From Verrucomicrobiales bacterium (GTDB taxonomy: Bacteria > Verrucomicrobiota > Verrucomicrobiia > Limisphaerales > J093), in assembly GCA_024233305.1 (NCBI GenBank), contig JACKPV010000044.1, forward strand, positions 1-53,146: a stretch of 53,146 bases of DNA, given 5' to 3'. This document shows, in pieces, positions 1-8,981 of the stretch. Each line of letters starts with the position of its first letter. The stretch's first letter is position 1. Below the pieces are notes generated by a model that did not search any database, had not been told where the DNA came from, and saw only the letters and a list, made by a program, of their open reading frames with translations. The position numbers were made by a program, and so were the translations under genes.

Positions 1-665
1 GCGAAGCTGGCGAACAGGCGGTGCATGAGGTCGGGCTGCCGCCGTTGCATCCGGAAATCGTGCTGCTCCTGGGCCGTCTGCGATTCCGGCAGAGCTTTTC
101 GCAGAACATTCTCCATCACTCGGTCGAGGTTGCCCAGCTGGCCGGTTTGATGGCGGCCGAACTCCGGGCCAACGTCGTCACCGCCCGCCGCGCCGGTCTG
201 CTCCATGACATCGGCAAGGCCCTCAATCACGAAGTGGAGGGCAGTCACGCGCTGATCGGGGCCGATTTCCTCAAGCGGCACGGGGAAGCGGAGGAGGTCG
301 TCAACGCCGTGGCCGCCCACCACGACGAAGTCGCGCCGATGGGAATCGTCGCGGTGCTGGTCAGCGCCGCCGACGCCCTGAGCGCCGCGCGTCCGGGCGC
401 CCGTTCGGAATCCATGACCAATTACCTCCGTCGCCTGGAGAGCCTCGAGCGGATCGGCGCCTCGTTCGACGGGGTGGAGAAGTGCTACGCGGTGCAGGCG
501 GGCCGCGAACTGCGGGTCATCGTCGAGCCCGAGGCATTGAAAGACGAGGAGGCGGCCGGTTTGGCCCGTCGAATCGCGCGCAAGATCGAGAACGAATTGC
601 AGTATCCGGGTCAGATCCGCGTGACCGTCGTGCGCGAAACGCGGTGCGTCGAGTTTGCCAAGTAG
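1..665 (+). CDS. rny: Ribonuclease Y, C-terminal part (5' end outside window)
   Basis: This is the 3' end of the membrane-anchored endoribonuclease that starts decay of many mRNAs; the reading frame is open from base 3. The visible part covers the HD phosphohydrolase domain, with the metal-binding LLHDIGKA motif (His-Asp codons at 204-209), a following AAHHDE motif, and the conserved tail ending in IRVTVVRETRCVEFAK. The usual N-terminal transmembrane anchor, coiled coil and KH domain would lie upstream of the window. The fragment starts EAGEQAV, which matches the family just before the HD domain. Identification rests on motif order and on the C-terminal RARKIE..LQYPGQIRVTV pattern. The next gene begins 119 bases downstream. 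Confidence 0.93.
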   Translation, partial: EAGEQAVHEVGLPPLHPEIVLLLGRLRFRQSFSQNILHHSVEVAQLAGLMAAELRANVVTARRAGLLHDIGKALNHEVEGSHALIGADFLKRHGEAEEVVNAVAAHHDEVAPMGIVAVLVSAADALSAARPGARSESMTNYLRRLESLERIGASFDGVEKCYAVQAGRELRVIVEPEALKDEEAAGLARRIARKIENELQYPGQIRVTVVRETRCVEFAK

Positions 666-784
666 CCCGGCGCGACTTGCCCGAGGTCGCGATGCCGGTT
701 ACCCTGCCGCCCAAAACCGCCCATGTCCGCCCCGGGCCACCGCCCGTACGGAAGTCTCCCGGAGGCATCGGGTGGAGACCATCG

Positions 785-1555
785 ATGAAACGCAAACCGA
801 CCACCCGTCCGGCGGCCCGCGAAGTGTCGCTGCTCACCCACGTCAAAGGCGTCGAGAAGTTCTTTCTCAAGGGCCGGCGTGAGCACAGCGAGGAACTCGA
901 ATCCGCGATCCGCATCTTTCTCGAATTCCTGCGCGGGTTCGAGTCCCTCGAATTCGACCGGCCCTGCGTCACGGTCTTCGGTTCGGCCCGCTTCCGCCCG
1001 TCGCATCCGTACTACAAACTGGCGCGGTCGGTCGGTCGGGAACTGGCGGGCGCCGGTTATGCCGTCATGACCGGCGGCGGGCCGGGGATCATGGAGGCGG
1101 CCAACCGCGGCGCGAAGGAGGCCGGCGGCTTGTCCATCGGGTGCAACATCCAGCTGCCCATGGAGCAGGAGCCCAATCCGTATCTGGACCAGTTCGTCGA
1201 GTTCGATCACTTCTTCGTGCGGAAGGTGATGCTCGTGAAATACTCCTGCGCCTTCGTCATCCTGCCGGGGGGATTCGGCACGCTGGACGAGGCCTTCGAG
1301 TCGTTGACCCTGATGCAGACCGACAAGATCGAGCGTTTTCCCGTGATCCTCATGGGCCGCAAGTTCTGGGGCAACCTGCGGCCGTTCCTGCAGAAATCGT
1401 TGCTCGCGGAAGGCACGATCAGCCCCGGCGACCTGGATCTGTGGGAATTCACCGACTCCCCCGCGAAGGCGGTGCAACTCATCCGGGGCCGCACCGGGCC
1501 GGGCAACTGTCCCTGTGCCGAACCCGTCATTCAAACCAAAGGAAAACGCGCATGA
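785..1555 (+). CDS. LOG-family (TIGR00730) Rossmann-fold nucleotide hydrolase
   Basis: This 256-residue protein belongs to the lysine-decarboxylase-like LOG/YgdH group, whose characterised members hydrolyse nucleoside 5'-monophosphates or cytokinin ribotides. GGGPGIMEA (residues 97-105) and the family signature PGGFGTLDE (161-169) are both intact, so the active site looks functional. ATG 785 was chosen because GGTGGAG lies about 8 bases upstream. An in-frame ATG at 692 would add 31 Pro/Arg-rich residues with no family counterpart. The stop overlaps the PPK2 start (ATGA), so the two genes are translationally coupled, pointing to a shared nucleotide or phosphate role. The short tail with an NCPC motif may be lineage-specific. 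Whether the substrate is a purine monophosphate cannot be read from sequence. Confidence 0.88.
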   Translation: MKRKPTTRPAAREVSLLTHVKGVEKFFLKGRREHSEELESAIRIFLEFLRGFESLEFDRPCVTVFGSARFRPSHPYYKLARSVGRELAGAGYAVMTGGGPGIMEAANRGAKEAGGLSIGCNIQLPMEQEPNPYLDQFVEFDHFFVRKVMLVKYSCAFVILPGGFGTLDEAFESLTLMQTDKIERFPVILMGRKFWGNLRPFLQKSLLAEGTISPGDLDLWEFTDSPAKAVQLIRGRTGPGNCPCAEPVIQTKGKRA

Positions 1556-2445
1556 AGACCAACCGTCGACTCGATCACAAGCCGTTCCTGGTCCCGCCGG
1601 GGAAACGGTTTCGCCTGAAGGATCACCCGCCCGGGTATACCGGGCAGTTCAAGAACAAGGGAGCGGCGAAGGAGGCCCTGATTGAGGATGTGACCGCCCT
1701 GGCCGAGGCCCAGCAGTTGCTGTGGGCGAGCGCGGAGTACTCGGTGATCATCATCTTCCAGGCCCTCGATGCCGCCGGCAAGGATGGCACCATCCGGCAT
1801 GTCATGTCGGGAGTGAACCCGCAGGGGGTCGAGGTGCACAGCTTCAAGGCCCCGACCGAGGAGGAACGTCTGCGGCATTTCCTGTGGCGCCCGATGAAGG
1901 CCATGCCCGCGCGCGGTCGCATTGCGATCTTCAACCGCTCCTACTACGAGGAGGTGCTCGTCGTGCGGGTGCATCCCGAGTTGCTGGAGTATCAATACGT
2001 CCGTCCGGAACTGCGACGAAAGGGATACGACCGACTCTGGGAGGAGCGCTACGAATCGATCAACCGCCTCGAGCGCACCCTCACGCAAAACGGTTGCTGC
2101 GTGATCAAGTTCTTCCTCCACGTATCCCGGGCCGAGCAGAAGGAGCGGTTTCTCGAACGGATCAACAATCCCGAGAAACACTGGAAGTTCTCCGCGGCGG
2201 ACATCCGGGAGCGCGCCTTCTGGGACGATTACCAACGGGCCTACGAACAGATGCTGCAGGCCACGAGCACCAGTTGGGCGCCCTGGTACGTGGTGCCGGC
2301 GGATCACAAGTGGTTCACGCGCGCGGTGGTGGCCGACATCATCGCCAGCCGCATCGGGCGGCTGAAACTGCGCTATCCGAAGCCCACCCCCGAACAGATC
2401 GAAGGTCTCGAAGCCGCCCGGCAGCAGCTCGAAGCCGAGAAATGA
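1552..2445 (+). CDS. ppk2: PPK2-family polyphosphate kinase / polyphosphate:nucleotide phosphotransferase
   Basis: This 297-residue cytosolic kinase transfers phosphate between polyphosphate and nucleotides. Its P-loop is in ALDAAGKDGT (71-80), with the PPK2 motifs HSFKAPTEEE and FNRSYYEEV (127-135; lid and Walker-B region) and a W..V.ADHKWFTR segment near the C terminus. The single-domain length fits class I or III PPK2 enzymes; the sequence alone does not decide between ADP/GDP and AMP specificity. The start overlaps the preceding LOG gene by four bases, so expression should be coupled. No other polyphosphate gene (ppk1, ppx) is visible in the window. Confidence 0.93.
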   Translation: MKTNRRLDHKPFLVPPGKRFRLKDHPPGYTGQFKNKGAAKEALIEDVTALAEAQQLLWASAEYSVIIIFQALDAAGKDGTIRHVMSGVNPQGVEVHSFKAPTEEERLRHFLWRPMKAMPARGRIAIFNRSYYEEVLVVRVHPELLEYQYVRPELRRKGYDRLWEERYESINRLERTLTQNGCCVIKFFLHVSRAEQKERFLERINNPEKHWKFSAADIRERAFWDDYQRAYEQMLQATSTSWAPWYVVPADHKWFTRAVVADIIASRIGRLKLRYPKPTPEQIEGLEAARQQLEAEK

Positions 2446-2853
2446 GCCTCGCCGGGGGGAAAGGCACGACCCGGACAACACCTTCCGGCTCCCGGGATCG
2501 GATGGGCCTCAAAGGTATCGATGCGGTGACCGGCAGGAGGTTCCGTCGCCGGCTTCCTGCGACTGGACAATCGCAGCCCGGCCCGGACAACTCTTGATCG
2601 GCAGACCGCACGGCGCTGACACGACGTCGCCAGCTGCGACTTCCCGTGCGGGTGCCGGAAATCACGCAAGTCCGGGAACCACGCTGCCGATGGCGTGCCC
2701 GAGGGAAATGGCGGCCTGGGCCCGGGGCGAGGCCGGATGGCCCGCAGGACCGCTTGCCCCGAGGCTACCCTCGGAGACTCTCCCTGGCGAAAACGTAACC
2801 GTCTTGCGATGGATTCCGTCTCAACAGCGAAAACCATCGAACCCCCCTCTGGA
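2446..2853. other. Non-coding stretch
   Basis: This 408-base gap holds no ORF with family features, no tRNA-like fold and no clear terminator. Its only notable content is a 16-mer, CTTGATCGGCAGACCG (2593-2608), that recurs exactly at 15758-15773 in another intergenic region. Confidence 0.5.
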
Positions 2854-4260
2854 ATGAAACCTAACCGTCTGCTCGTGAGTCCCGTCGTCGCCCTGGCGAT
2901 GCTCCTCCCCGGTTCCCCGTTCGCCTTCGGCTCGGACTGGCCGCACTGGCAGGGCCCCGACCGGAACGCCATTTCCTTGGAAACCGGTCTGCTCCGGCAC
3001 TGGCCGGAAGCCGGTCCGCCGCTCGCCTGGAAGGTCACCGGCCTCGGGGGCGGCGACAGTGCCCCGGCCATCGCCGACGGTCGCCTCTACGGCATGAGCA
3101 TCCGCGGCGACGACGAACTCGTCTGGGCGTTGTCCGAAGCGGATGGCACGGAGCTTTGGGCGACGCGCCTCGGCCCGGCGGTCGAACAAGGCATGCCCCA
3201 ATCGAAGGAAGGTCCGGCCTGCACCCCCACCGTCGATGGCCACCATCTCTACGTTCTGGGCATGGGCGGCGTTCTGGCGTGCCTCCAAGCGGCGGATGGC
3301 ACGGTGGTCTGGCAGAAAAACCTCGTCACGGATCTCGGCGGTGTCGTCCCCACCTGGAGTTACCGGGAATCGCCCCTGATCGACGGCGACAAGCTCATCT
3401 GCACGCCCGGCGGCGCCGATGCCTTGCTGGTGGCCCTCGACAAACAAACGGGCAAGACCCTTTGGAAAAGCACGCTTCCCGGCGGTTCAGATGATGCCAG
3501 TGCAGCCCCTGCTGCTCCCGTTGCTCCCGGTGGGCGCGGTGGCTCGGAACGTCGCGGCGCTCCTGGTGGTCGTGGCGGTCGCGGCGGTCTTGGCGGCCCA
3601 CGTTCCAGCGCGGCCTACGCCTCGGTCATCGCCATCGACTTCGAGGGGCAACGTCAGTACGTGCAATTCACCGCCAACGCGCTCCTCGGCGTCTCGGCGT
3701 CCGACGGCAAGTTCTTATGGCGTTACGACCGGCCGGCAAACCGCATGGGCATCAACTGCTCCACGCCGATCTACCACGATGGCATGGTCTTCGCCGCCTC
3801 GGCCTATGGGGCTGGTGGCGGGGTGGTGAAACTGACCAGGACCGCCGACGGCGGCGTCAGCGCGGAGGAAGTGTGGTTCACGCGCGACATCGAGAACCAC
3901 CATGGCGGCGTGGTCCTGCTGGACGGTTGCCTCTACGGGGCCAACGGCGGCAACGGGGGCGGTTACCTGATCTGCCTCGATTTCAAAACCGGCGACGTGC
4001 TCTGGAACGAGCGGGAACCGGGCCGGCGGCGCGTGCCCAAGGGCTCGGTGGCCGTGGCGGACGGACGGATCTACTACCGCACCGAGGAGGGAGTCCTGCT
4101 GCTCATTGAGCCAAGCGGGAAGGACTATCTGGAGCGCGGTCGCTTCGAACAACCGGATCGCCGCCGACCGCCGGCCTGGGCCCACCCCGTGATCGCCAAC
4201 GGCAAACTCTACATTCGCGATCAGGATCTGCTCTTCTGTTACGACGTCCACGCCCGATAA
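2854..4260 (+). CDS. Exported PQQ-like (outer-membrane-YfgL-type) beta-propeller protein
   Basis: This 468-residue protein has an N-terminal signal peptide (Lys/Arg, then a hydrophobic stretch ending about residue 25) followed by WPHWQGPDRNAIS, the usual opening of verrucomicrobial and planctomycetal PQQ-binding-like repeat proteins. Repeats such as VWALSEADGTELWATRLG, LVALDKQTGKTLWKS and LICLDFKTGDVLWNE mark propeller blades. A low-complexity Ala/Pro then Gly/Arg-rich insertion (about residues 210-250) interrupts the propeller, probably as a surface loop. The C terminus, LYIRDQDLLFCYDVHAR, is the normal family ending, so the gene is complete. Earlier in-frame starts would precede the signal peptide and are less likely. 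The ligand or partner is unknown; quinoprotein dehydrogenase activity should not be assumed. Confidence 0.85.
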   Translation: MKPNRLLVSPVVALAMLLPGSPFAFGSDWPHWQGPDRNAISLETGLLRHWPEAGPPLAWKVTGLGGGDSAPAIADGRLYGMSIRGDDELVWALSEADGTELWATRLGPAVEQGMPQSKEGPACTPTVDGHHLYVLGMGGVLACLQAADGTVVWQKNLVTDLGGVVPTWSYRESPLIDGDKLICTPGGADALLVALDKQTGKTLWKSTLPGGSDDASAAPAAPVAPGGRGGSERRGAPGGRGGRGGLGGPRSSAAYASVIAIDFEGQRQYVQFTANALLGVSASDGKFLWRYDRPANRMGINCSTPIYHDGMVFAASAYGAGGGVVKLTRTADGGVSAEEVWFTRDIENHHGGVVLLDGCLYGANGGNGGGYLICLDFKTGDVLWNEREPGRRRVPKGSVAVADGRIYYRTEEGVLLLIEPSGKDYLERGRFEQPDRRRPPAWAHPVIANGKLYIRDQDLLFCYDVHAR

Positions 4261-4261
4261 G

Positions 4262-4612
4262 CGCCAGATCAAGCCCGGTCCAACGACCGGTCTCGGCTGC
4301 GTGGATATCGAAGGGAATCCCCGGTGGAATACCAAGCGGTCGCCCGGTTTCAACAAGGGCAGCATGATCCTGGTCGATGGCTTGCTTCTCGCCACCGACG
4401 GGCAAAAGACCCCGCATCTCATCGAACCCAAGCCGTCCGGCCTCAAGGCGCTTGCTTCGGCGGAACCGCTCGGTGAAGCGGGGACGGACAGTGAAGGGAT
4501 CGCCCGCAGAGTCGGTGGCGCCACCCAGGACTGGGCGCCGTTGGCTTTCTCAGACGGGAAGTTGCTGATCCGCGATCAGCGACAGAAGAAGTGCGTCGTC
4601 GTTGGGGAGTAG
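4262..4612 (+). pseudogene. 3' relic of a second PQQ-like beta-propeller gene
   Basis: Right after the stop of the intact propeller gene, another frame encodes about 116 residues that look like the last blades of a different PQQ-like protein: SPGFNKGSMILVDG, a LIEP-x-PSG segment, RVGGATQDWAPLAFSDG and the typical closing LLIRDQRQKKCVVV. There is no signal peptide, no N-terminal propeller and no good start (the first candidate is a GTG at 4301). The piece therefore looks like the leftover of a tandem paralogue whose 5' two-thirds were deleted or recombined away. A short functional protein is possible but less likely. The family resemblance is from memory. Confidence 0.6.
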
Positions 4613-4654
4613 TCACGGGGTCGGCCAGGCCGCATTGGTAACGGCAGGAACACC

Positions 4655-4930
4655 GGTTCAATCAAAGCCCCAACGGGGTGACCTTCGACAGCGCGGGGCA
4701 AGCCTACCCGCCAGGACGGGCGCCGCTCTGGGTCCGGGCCGCCGATTCCGACCATGCCTGAAGGGCCGAGTCGCCGGGGCCGTGCCCCTCGTGGCCCCCG
4801 GCCCGCCGATGGTGGTTGTGTAGCGCGTCTGTCGCTCCCGGCTGTGTCCCCCTCCAGGGCTTGAACGCGGAGGGCGGCGTTCGACCCAGGGCGGCGCTCG
4901 TCGCGTGACTCCTTTTGCCCTGGGCTGGCT
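4655..4930. repeat. Degenerate multi-hairpin intergenic repeat
   Basis: This gap holds several small inverted repeats of the type often dispersed in Verrucomicrobia and Planctomycetes: GCCCCAACGGGG near 4667, GCGGGGCAAGCCTACCCGC near 4693, CCTCCAGGGCTTGAA near 4850, and an 8-base inverted pair CCCAGGGC (4885-4892) / GCCCTGGG (4917-4924). No plausible protein is encoded. The last pair lies just 3' of the GH29 gene on the minus strand and might also protect or terminate its transcript. Family membership is inferred from the pattern. Confidence 0.45.
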
Positions 4931-4942
4931 TGTTGCGGCCTT

Positions 4943-6298
4943 TCATTCGTTGCCGGCGGATGCTGGTTCCACCGAGACCGGGGGAACGCTGAAGGCTGCG
5001 GCGTTGAGCGTGAACGTCAACACCGTTGCGACCGGATCGGGGCCGCTTGCGGGGGCGGACACGAGAATACCGTCCGGTTGCTGGTCGACTCCAAGTTCCC
5101 CGGCGTTCAGGGTCTGGCTGGAGATGATCTTCGGGCCGATGGGCGGCAGGCGCAATGGCCCGCTTGCGGGCCAGTTCATGATGAAGAGGTAGATGGTGTT
5201 GCCTTTGCACGTCGACGCGCCCCATGGGCCGGGTTTGAAGGGGCCGCCGCGGGCGCCGTAGACGCCGTCGCCGAAGGTCTTCAACCATGCCCCCATCTCC
5301 CGCAACCGCTCGACCTGCCGCGGTTCGATGCGGCCGTCGGGCATGGGGCCGACATTAAAGAGCAGGTTGCCGTCGCCGCCCACGGTACGCAGCAGCGTTT
5401 GGATACATTCCGCCCGGGACTTCATGAGGTCGTTGGGTTTCCAGGCCCACTGCCGACAGATGGTCATGCAGGTCTCCCATGGCCGCTCGCGATTGAACCC
5501 GCCGATCTGTTGTTCGGGGGTGTCATAGTCTCCGGCGTTCAGGTCGGCCTGTTCAGTGACGCCTTCCATGCCGCGCCGGCCCTTGCTCACCCGGTTGTTG
5601 ATGACCAACGAGGGTTGGAGTTCCTTGAGACCGGCGTAAAGCGCGTTGCCGTATTCTGTCGTCCACGGGGCTTCCCACTCGCCGTCGAACCACATGATGC
5701 CGAGCGGCCCGTAGTTGGCGATGATCTCGGCGGTTTGGTTCTTCAGATACTCGAAATAGCGCGGCATGTTCGGGTGCGGTTTGGCGGTCTTGCCGCCCGG
5801 ACTGCCGAGGGGGTAATCGGGATGGCGCCAGTCGCAGATGGAATGGTAGGTGCAGAACTGGATGTTCCGCTCCCGACAGGCCGCCGCCAGTTCCTTCATC
5901 ACGTCGCGTTGGAAGGGCGTGTTGCCGATGTGGTAGTCGGTGTATTTCGAGGGCCACAGGCAGAAGCCGTCGTGGTGCTTCGAGGTCAGCACGAGATATT
6001 TCATGCCGGCGTCGTGCGCCACTTGCACCCATTCCGCCGCGTCGAAGGCCGTCGGATTGAACCGGCGATACAGCGCGTCGTATTCCTCGACCGGCACCTC
6101 GCGGCCGCGGGACCACCCGATCTCGGTGCCTTTCAGACTCACCGGGCCCCAGTGGATGAACAGGCCGAACTTGAGGTCGCGCCACTGCGACAGGGCGGCG
6201 GTCGTCGGGTCGGCGGCGGTTGCCTGCGCCCATGGGGCGACAAGCAGGGTGACGGTCGCGAGGAAGACCGCCGTGGGAGTGGCGATGGGTTTTTTCAT
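4943..6298 (-). CDS. Exported alpha-L-fucosidase, GH29
   Basis: This 451-residue retaining fucosidase hydrolyses terminal alpha-L-fucose from glycans. It has a signal peptide (residues 1 to about 28), the (beta/alpha)8 opening FGLFIHWGP, the fucose-binding KHHDGFCLW (from residue 107), and IMWFDGEW with the presumed nucleophile Asp205. SRAECIQTLLRTVGGDGNLLFNVGPMPDG closes the catalytic barrel, and a short beta-sandwich follows. Length and motif order are normal for GH29. It lies 93 bases downstream of the GH30 gene on the same strand, so the two may be co-transcribed for breakdown of a fucosylated or otherwise decorated polysaccharide. No Shine-Dalgarno sequence is visible. Confidence 0.93.
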   Translation of the reverse strand: MKKPIATPTAVFLATVTLLVAPWAQATAADPTTAALSQWRDLKFGLFIHWGPVSLKGTEIGWSRGREVPVEEYDALYRRFNPTAFDAAEWVQVAHDAGMKYLVLTSKHHDGFCLWPSKYTDYHIGNTPFQRDVMKELAAACRERNIQFCTYHSICDWRHPDYPLGSPGGKTAKPHPNMPRYFEYLKNQTAEIIANYGPLGIMWFDGEWEAPWTTEYGNALYAGLKELQPSLVINNRVSKGRRGMEGVTEQADLNAGDYDTPEQQIGGFNRERPWETCMTICRQWAWKPNDLMKSRAECIQTLLRTVGGDGNLLFNVGPMPDGRIEPRQVERLREMGAWLKTFGDGVYGARGGPFKPGPWGASTCKGNTIYLFIMNWPASGPLRLPPIGPKIISSQTLNAGELGVDQQPDGILVSAPASGPDPVATVLTFTLNAAAFSVPPVSVEPASAGNE

Positions 6299-6391
6299 GG
6301 TGGCAGCAGGAGGTGGCTTTGGCGTTGCGGTGAAGTGGCGAGGACGAGGGGCTGGCTGGTTCGGTGATCGGTGGTCGTTCGCGGCGATGGT

Positions 6392-8086
6392 TCAGTCCGG
6401 CTGTCCGGGGTTGCGGCTTGGCTTCGCTCCGCCATCCAGACAGACGGTGGCGACGGCGCGGGCGGGGATCGTGAGGTTGCGGCCGGATTGGCGGCCGGGC
6501 TTCAGGTTCCCGGCGTCGGAGGTGGTGTAGACGGCGGCGGCGCTCTCGATGCCCAGGTCGCAAAGCGCCGGCTCGCGGGAGAGGTTTACCAGCACCGCCA
6601 CCCGGCTTCCATCGTCCGCGGCATACGCCGAGGCCAGCAAGCCGTCCGCCGGGGAGGGCGCCGGCTCGACCGTGCAGCCGATGCGAACCATGCCGGGCCG
6701 GACGAAGCGCGAGTAGTTGCCGAGCACCCAGAGCAGTTTGCTTTCGCGGATGGCGCCGTCGTGCTGGAGGCTTTCGACCTGCGCCCCCATCCTTCCGGTG
6801 CCGTCGCCCGAGCCGTCGTCGAGATAAACGAGGCCGTCCTTGTAATCCACTTGTGAAAGCGCGGTCCACCACTGCCACGAGCGCGCGTCGGTGAGGGTGA
6901 GGTCGTGGTGGATGATGCGCGCGACGTAGAGCGCGGTGTCCATGCCGAGGTCCCTTCGTCCGCCGCCGCGGATTTCGCCGTTGCGTTGGAGGATGCAGTA
7001 CTCGCTCATCCAATAGCCCAACCGGGGGTTCGCGGCCTGCAACGCCGCGTGGACCTGCCGCCGGTAGGTCACCTGTTTTTCCACCGGCCAGACCGAATGG
7101 TAACTGTGGGCGGAGATGATCCCGGCCACGTTGGGCAGGTTCCCGAGGTAATGCGGCGAAGCCGGGTTGAAGAAGCACTGCGCCTGATCATCGCGCCCCT
7201 CGGCGGGTTGCCCGATGGACGCCATCGAGATCGCGGCATGGCCGATGGTGCCGGCCTCGCCGATGACGATTTGGGTATCGAGTCCAGCGGCGGCAAGCCG
7301 CGGCGAGAGCTGGCGAACCAGTTCGTGGATCTCCTCGTTCAAGGCCGGCGTTCCTTCCTGGCCCGGGCTGTCCCAGTCCCATTGCGGCTCGTTGACCGGG
7401 CTCAGGTAGGCGAACGGCCTGCCCTCCTCCGCGAAGTGCGCCAGAACGGTCACGAAATACTCGGCGTAATCGGCGAGCGCTCCAGACCGCAGGTTGAGAC
7501 TATGGTCGCCCTTGGTGGCGTAGCCCCTGGCGTTGCGCGTGAGGTGGACGGGCGGGCTGTTGGCGAAGGCGAGGAACCGTTCGACGCCGCGTCGGCGGGC
7601 GGCTTCGAGAAACCATCGTTGGCCGGCGAGCTTCGACCAGTCGTAGGATCCGTCGGCGTTCAGAAAGCACTCCGCGCGGCGCCAGGGATTCCGGATGTCG
7701 GAGGCCTCGCCTTGCTCGGCGGTGCCGGCCCCGAGGTTGAAGCGCCAGATCGACAGTCCGATCCCGCGCGGGTGGCCCTGCGCGTCCGTTTCGCGGCTGA
7801 ACAGCAGGTCGGCGATGCGTTCGCGCTTCTCGAGCGGCCAGTTGCGTCCCACGAACTGGCACCGCCAAGCGTCCGAGGCGCCGAATCCATCGATGCTCTG
7901 ATGGCGAATTGCCGGGTCCACCCGGATACTCAGGGCGGGCGCCGCCTGCAGCAGGCCGACCCCCAACACAAACGTCAGGAACATCAGCAGGCGGGCGGGA
8001 ACCGAGCGGGGCAGGGGCACGAAAGGGGCGGACGTTCTGGCGACGCCTCGGGACAACGGTCCCTGGGCATGGCGGCAATCGTTCAT
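6392..8086 (-). CDS. Exported GH30-family glycoside hydrolase
   Basis: This 564-residue protein combines a GH30 (beta/alpha)8 barrel with a side beta-sandwich. Its hallmarks are IDGFGASDAW, the SPPVHLTRNARG segment, acid/base Glu233 in SPVNEPQWDW and nucleophile Glu362 in YWMSEYC. The substrate could be a beta-1,6-galactan, xylan or related glycan; the strong similarity to endo-beta-1,6-galactanase-like entries is a recollection, not a search result. A hydrophobic export signal lies at about residues 32-50 behind an unusually long N-terminal extension. ATG 8086 is favoured because a TTGACG/TAATGC pair places the -10 box 7 bases before it. An internal ATG just before the hydrophobic stretch is the alternative. 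Confidence 0.85.
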   Translation of the reverse strand: MNDCRHAQGPLSRGVARTSAPFVPLPRSVPARLLMFLTFVLGVGLLQAAPALSIRVDPAIRHQSIDGFGASDAWRCQFVGRNWPLEKRERIADLLFSRETDAQGHPRGIGLSIWRFNLGAGTAEQGEASDIRNPWRRAECFLNADGSYDWSKLAGQRWFLEAARRRGVERFLAFANSPPVHLTRNARGYATKGDHSLNLRSGALADYAEYFVTVLAHFAEEGRPFAYLSPVNEPQWDWDSPGQEGTPALNEEIHELVRQLSPRLAAAGLDTQIVIGEAGTIGHAAISMASIGQPAEGRDDQAQCFFNPASPHYLGNLPNVAGIISAHSYHSVWPVEKQVTYRRQVHAALQAANPRLGYWMSEYCILQRNGEIRGGGRRDLGMDTALYVARIIHHDLTLTDARSWQWWTALSQVDYKDGLVYLDDGSGDGTGRMGAQVESLQHDGAIRESKLLWVLGNYSRFVRPGMVRIGCTVEPAPSPADGLLASAYAADDGSRVAVLVNLSREPALCDLGIESAAAVYTTSDAGNLKPGRQSGRNLTIPARAVATVCLDGGAKPSRNPGQPD

Positions 8087-8093
8087 CGCCCGG

Positions 8094-8124
8094 GCATTAC
8101 GCTCCGGCGCCGCGCCAGCGTCAA
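8094..8124 (-). promoter_or_regulatory. Candidate leaderless promoter of the GH30 gene
   Basis: On the minus strand TTGACG (8119-8124) and TAATGC (8094-8099) are separated by 19 bases, and the -10 box ends 7 bases before the ATG at 8086. The spacing is long for sigma-70, so this is only moderately convincing by itself. Confidence 0.35.
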
Positions 8125-8281
8125 GCGCGCTTGCCGAAACCGGCGGGCGCAGTGCGCATCTCAGCCTTTTCGGAGCACGGGATCATCCGGCTCCCTGAGT
8201 GCTTCGCGGCGGGGCTGACACGGCCGCCGGAGAAGCCAGGCGCGGTCGCATGCTGGTTGCCGCCCTGATCGCTGCCGCCGA

Positions 8282-8917
8282 TCAGCGTGGACGCCGCCCG
8301 CCGAGCAGCGCGAGTTCGAGCCATTTCCAGTGGCAGTCGACGTCGGCAAACCCGATGCGGCGCAGCCAGTCAAGCTGCCGCTCGACACTGGCGAGCTGGT
8401 TCGATGGGTCCTCGTCGTCGGCACTCATCCTCATGGCCGACAGGAATCGGGCGTGGAGGGCGGGGGTGGGGGAGGCGACATGTTCGAGATTGAGGAAGGC
8501 TCCGCCCGGCTCCAGCCGAGCGAAGATTTCCGCGTAGAGAGCCTGCTTCCGCGCATCGGCGCAGTGATGAATGGCGAAGCTCGAAACCACGACATCGAAC
8601 CGCCCGAGGTCCGGCAGCGGATCGTCCAGGTTGTGCGCCATGACCCGGACGTCAGCCTCTCCCTCGAAGCGCTTTCGAGCGGCTTCCAGCATGACGGGGG
8701 AGAAGTCGAGCGCCACGCCCGTGGCGTGCGGACGGGCGAGTCGCACCAACGCCAGCAGGCGCCCGTCCCCGGCTCCGAGATCCAGCACCCGTTTCACGTC
8801 GGGCGGCAGGAAATCCAGCAGCACGCCTTCGCCTTCGGCGCGGTGGGGGATGCGGTCGGCCTTTGCCAGGTAGTTGAGGGCGTGTTCGGCGGAGGAGTAT
8901 TCGTTGGAGCGGGCCAT
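8282..8917 (-). CDS. Class I SAM-dependent methyltransferase
   Basis: This 211-residue Rossmann-fold methyltransferase shows motif I VLDLGAGDGRLL, the acidic motif II region ATGVALDFS, the FDVVVSSFAIHHC post-II strand and a LEPGGAFLNLEHV motif. This is the Methyltransf_25/trans-aconitate-like layout acting on a small molecule; the substrate cannot be deduced. The start was set at ATG 8917, before ARSNEYSSAEHALNYL, which is a typical N terminus for this group. An ATG 18 bases upstream is possible. It lies 64 bases beyond the M23 gene's 3' end, on the same strand. Confidence 0.85.
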   Translation of the reverse strand: MARSNEYSSAEHALNYLAKADRIPHRAEGEGVLLDFLPPDVKRVLDLGAGDGRLLALVRLARPHATGVALDFSPVMLEAARKRFEGEADVRVMAHNLDDPLPDLGRFDVVVSSFAIHHCADARKQALYAEIFARLEPGGAFLNLEHVASPTPALHARFLSAMRMSADDEDPSNQLASVERQLDWLRRIGFADVDCHWKWLELALLGGRRPR

Positions 8918-8981
8918 GGATCGTGGTCGGGGCAACGGAGAAGCGCGGGGCTTGCCGCGAGGACCGGGCGGGCGAAGGGTG

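Noticed and set aside
482..784. Upstream extension of the LOG-family gene
   Set aside because: This part overlaps the end of rny in another frame, is Arg/Gly-rich and has no counterpart in the family.
2854..4260. Annotation of the propeller proteins as PQQ-dependent dehydrogenases
   Set aside because: The blade repeats alone do not show quinone-binding or catalytic residues, and the proteins are shorter than true quinoprotein dehydrogenases.
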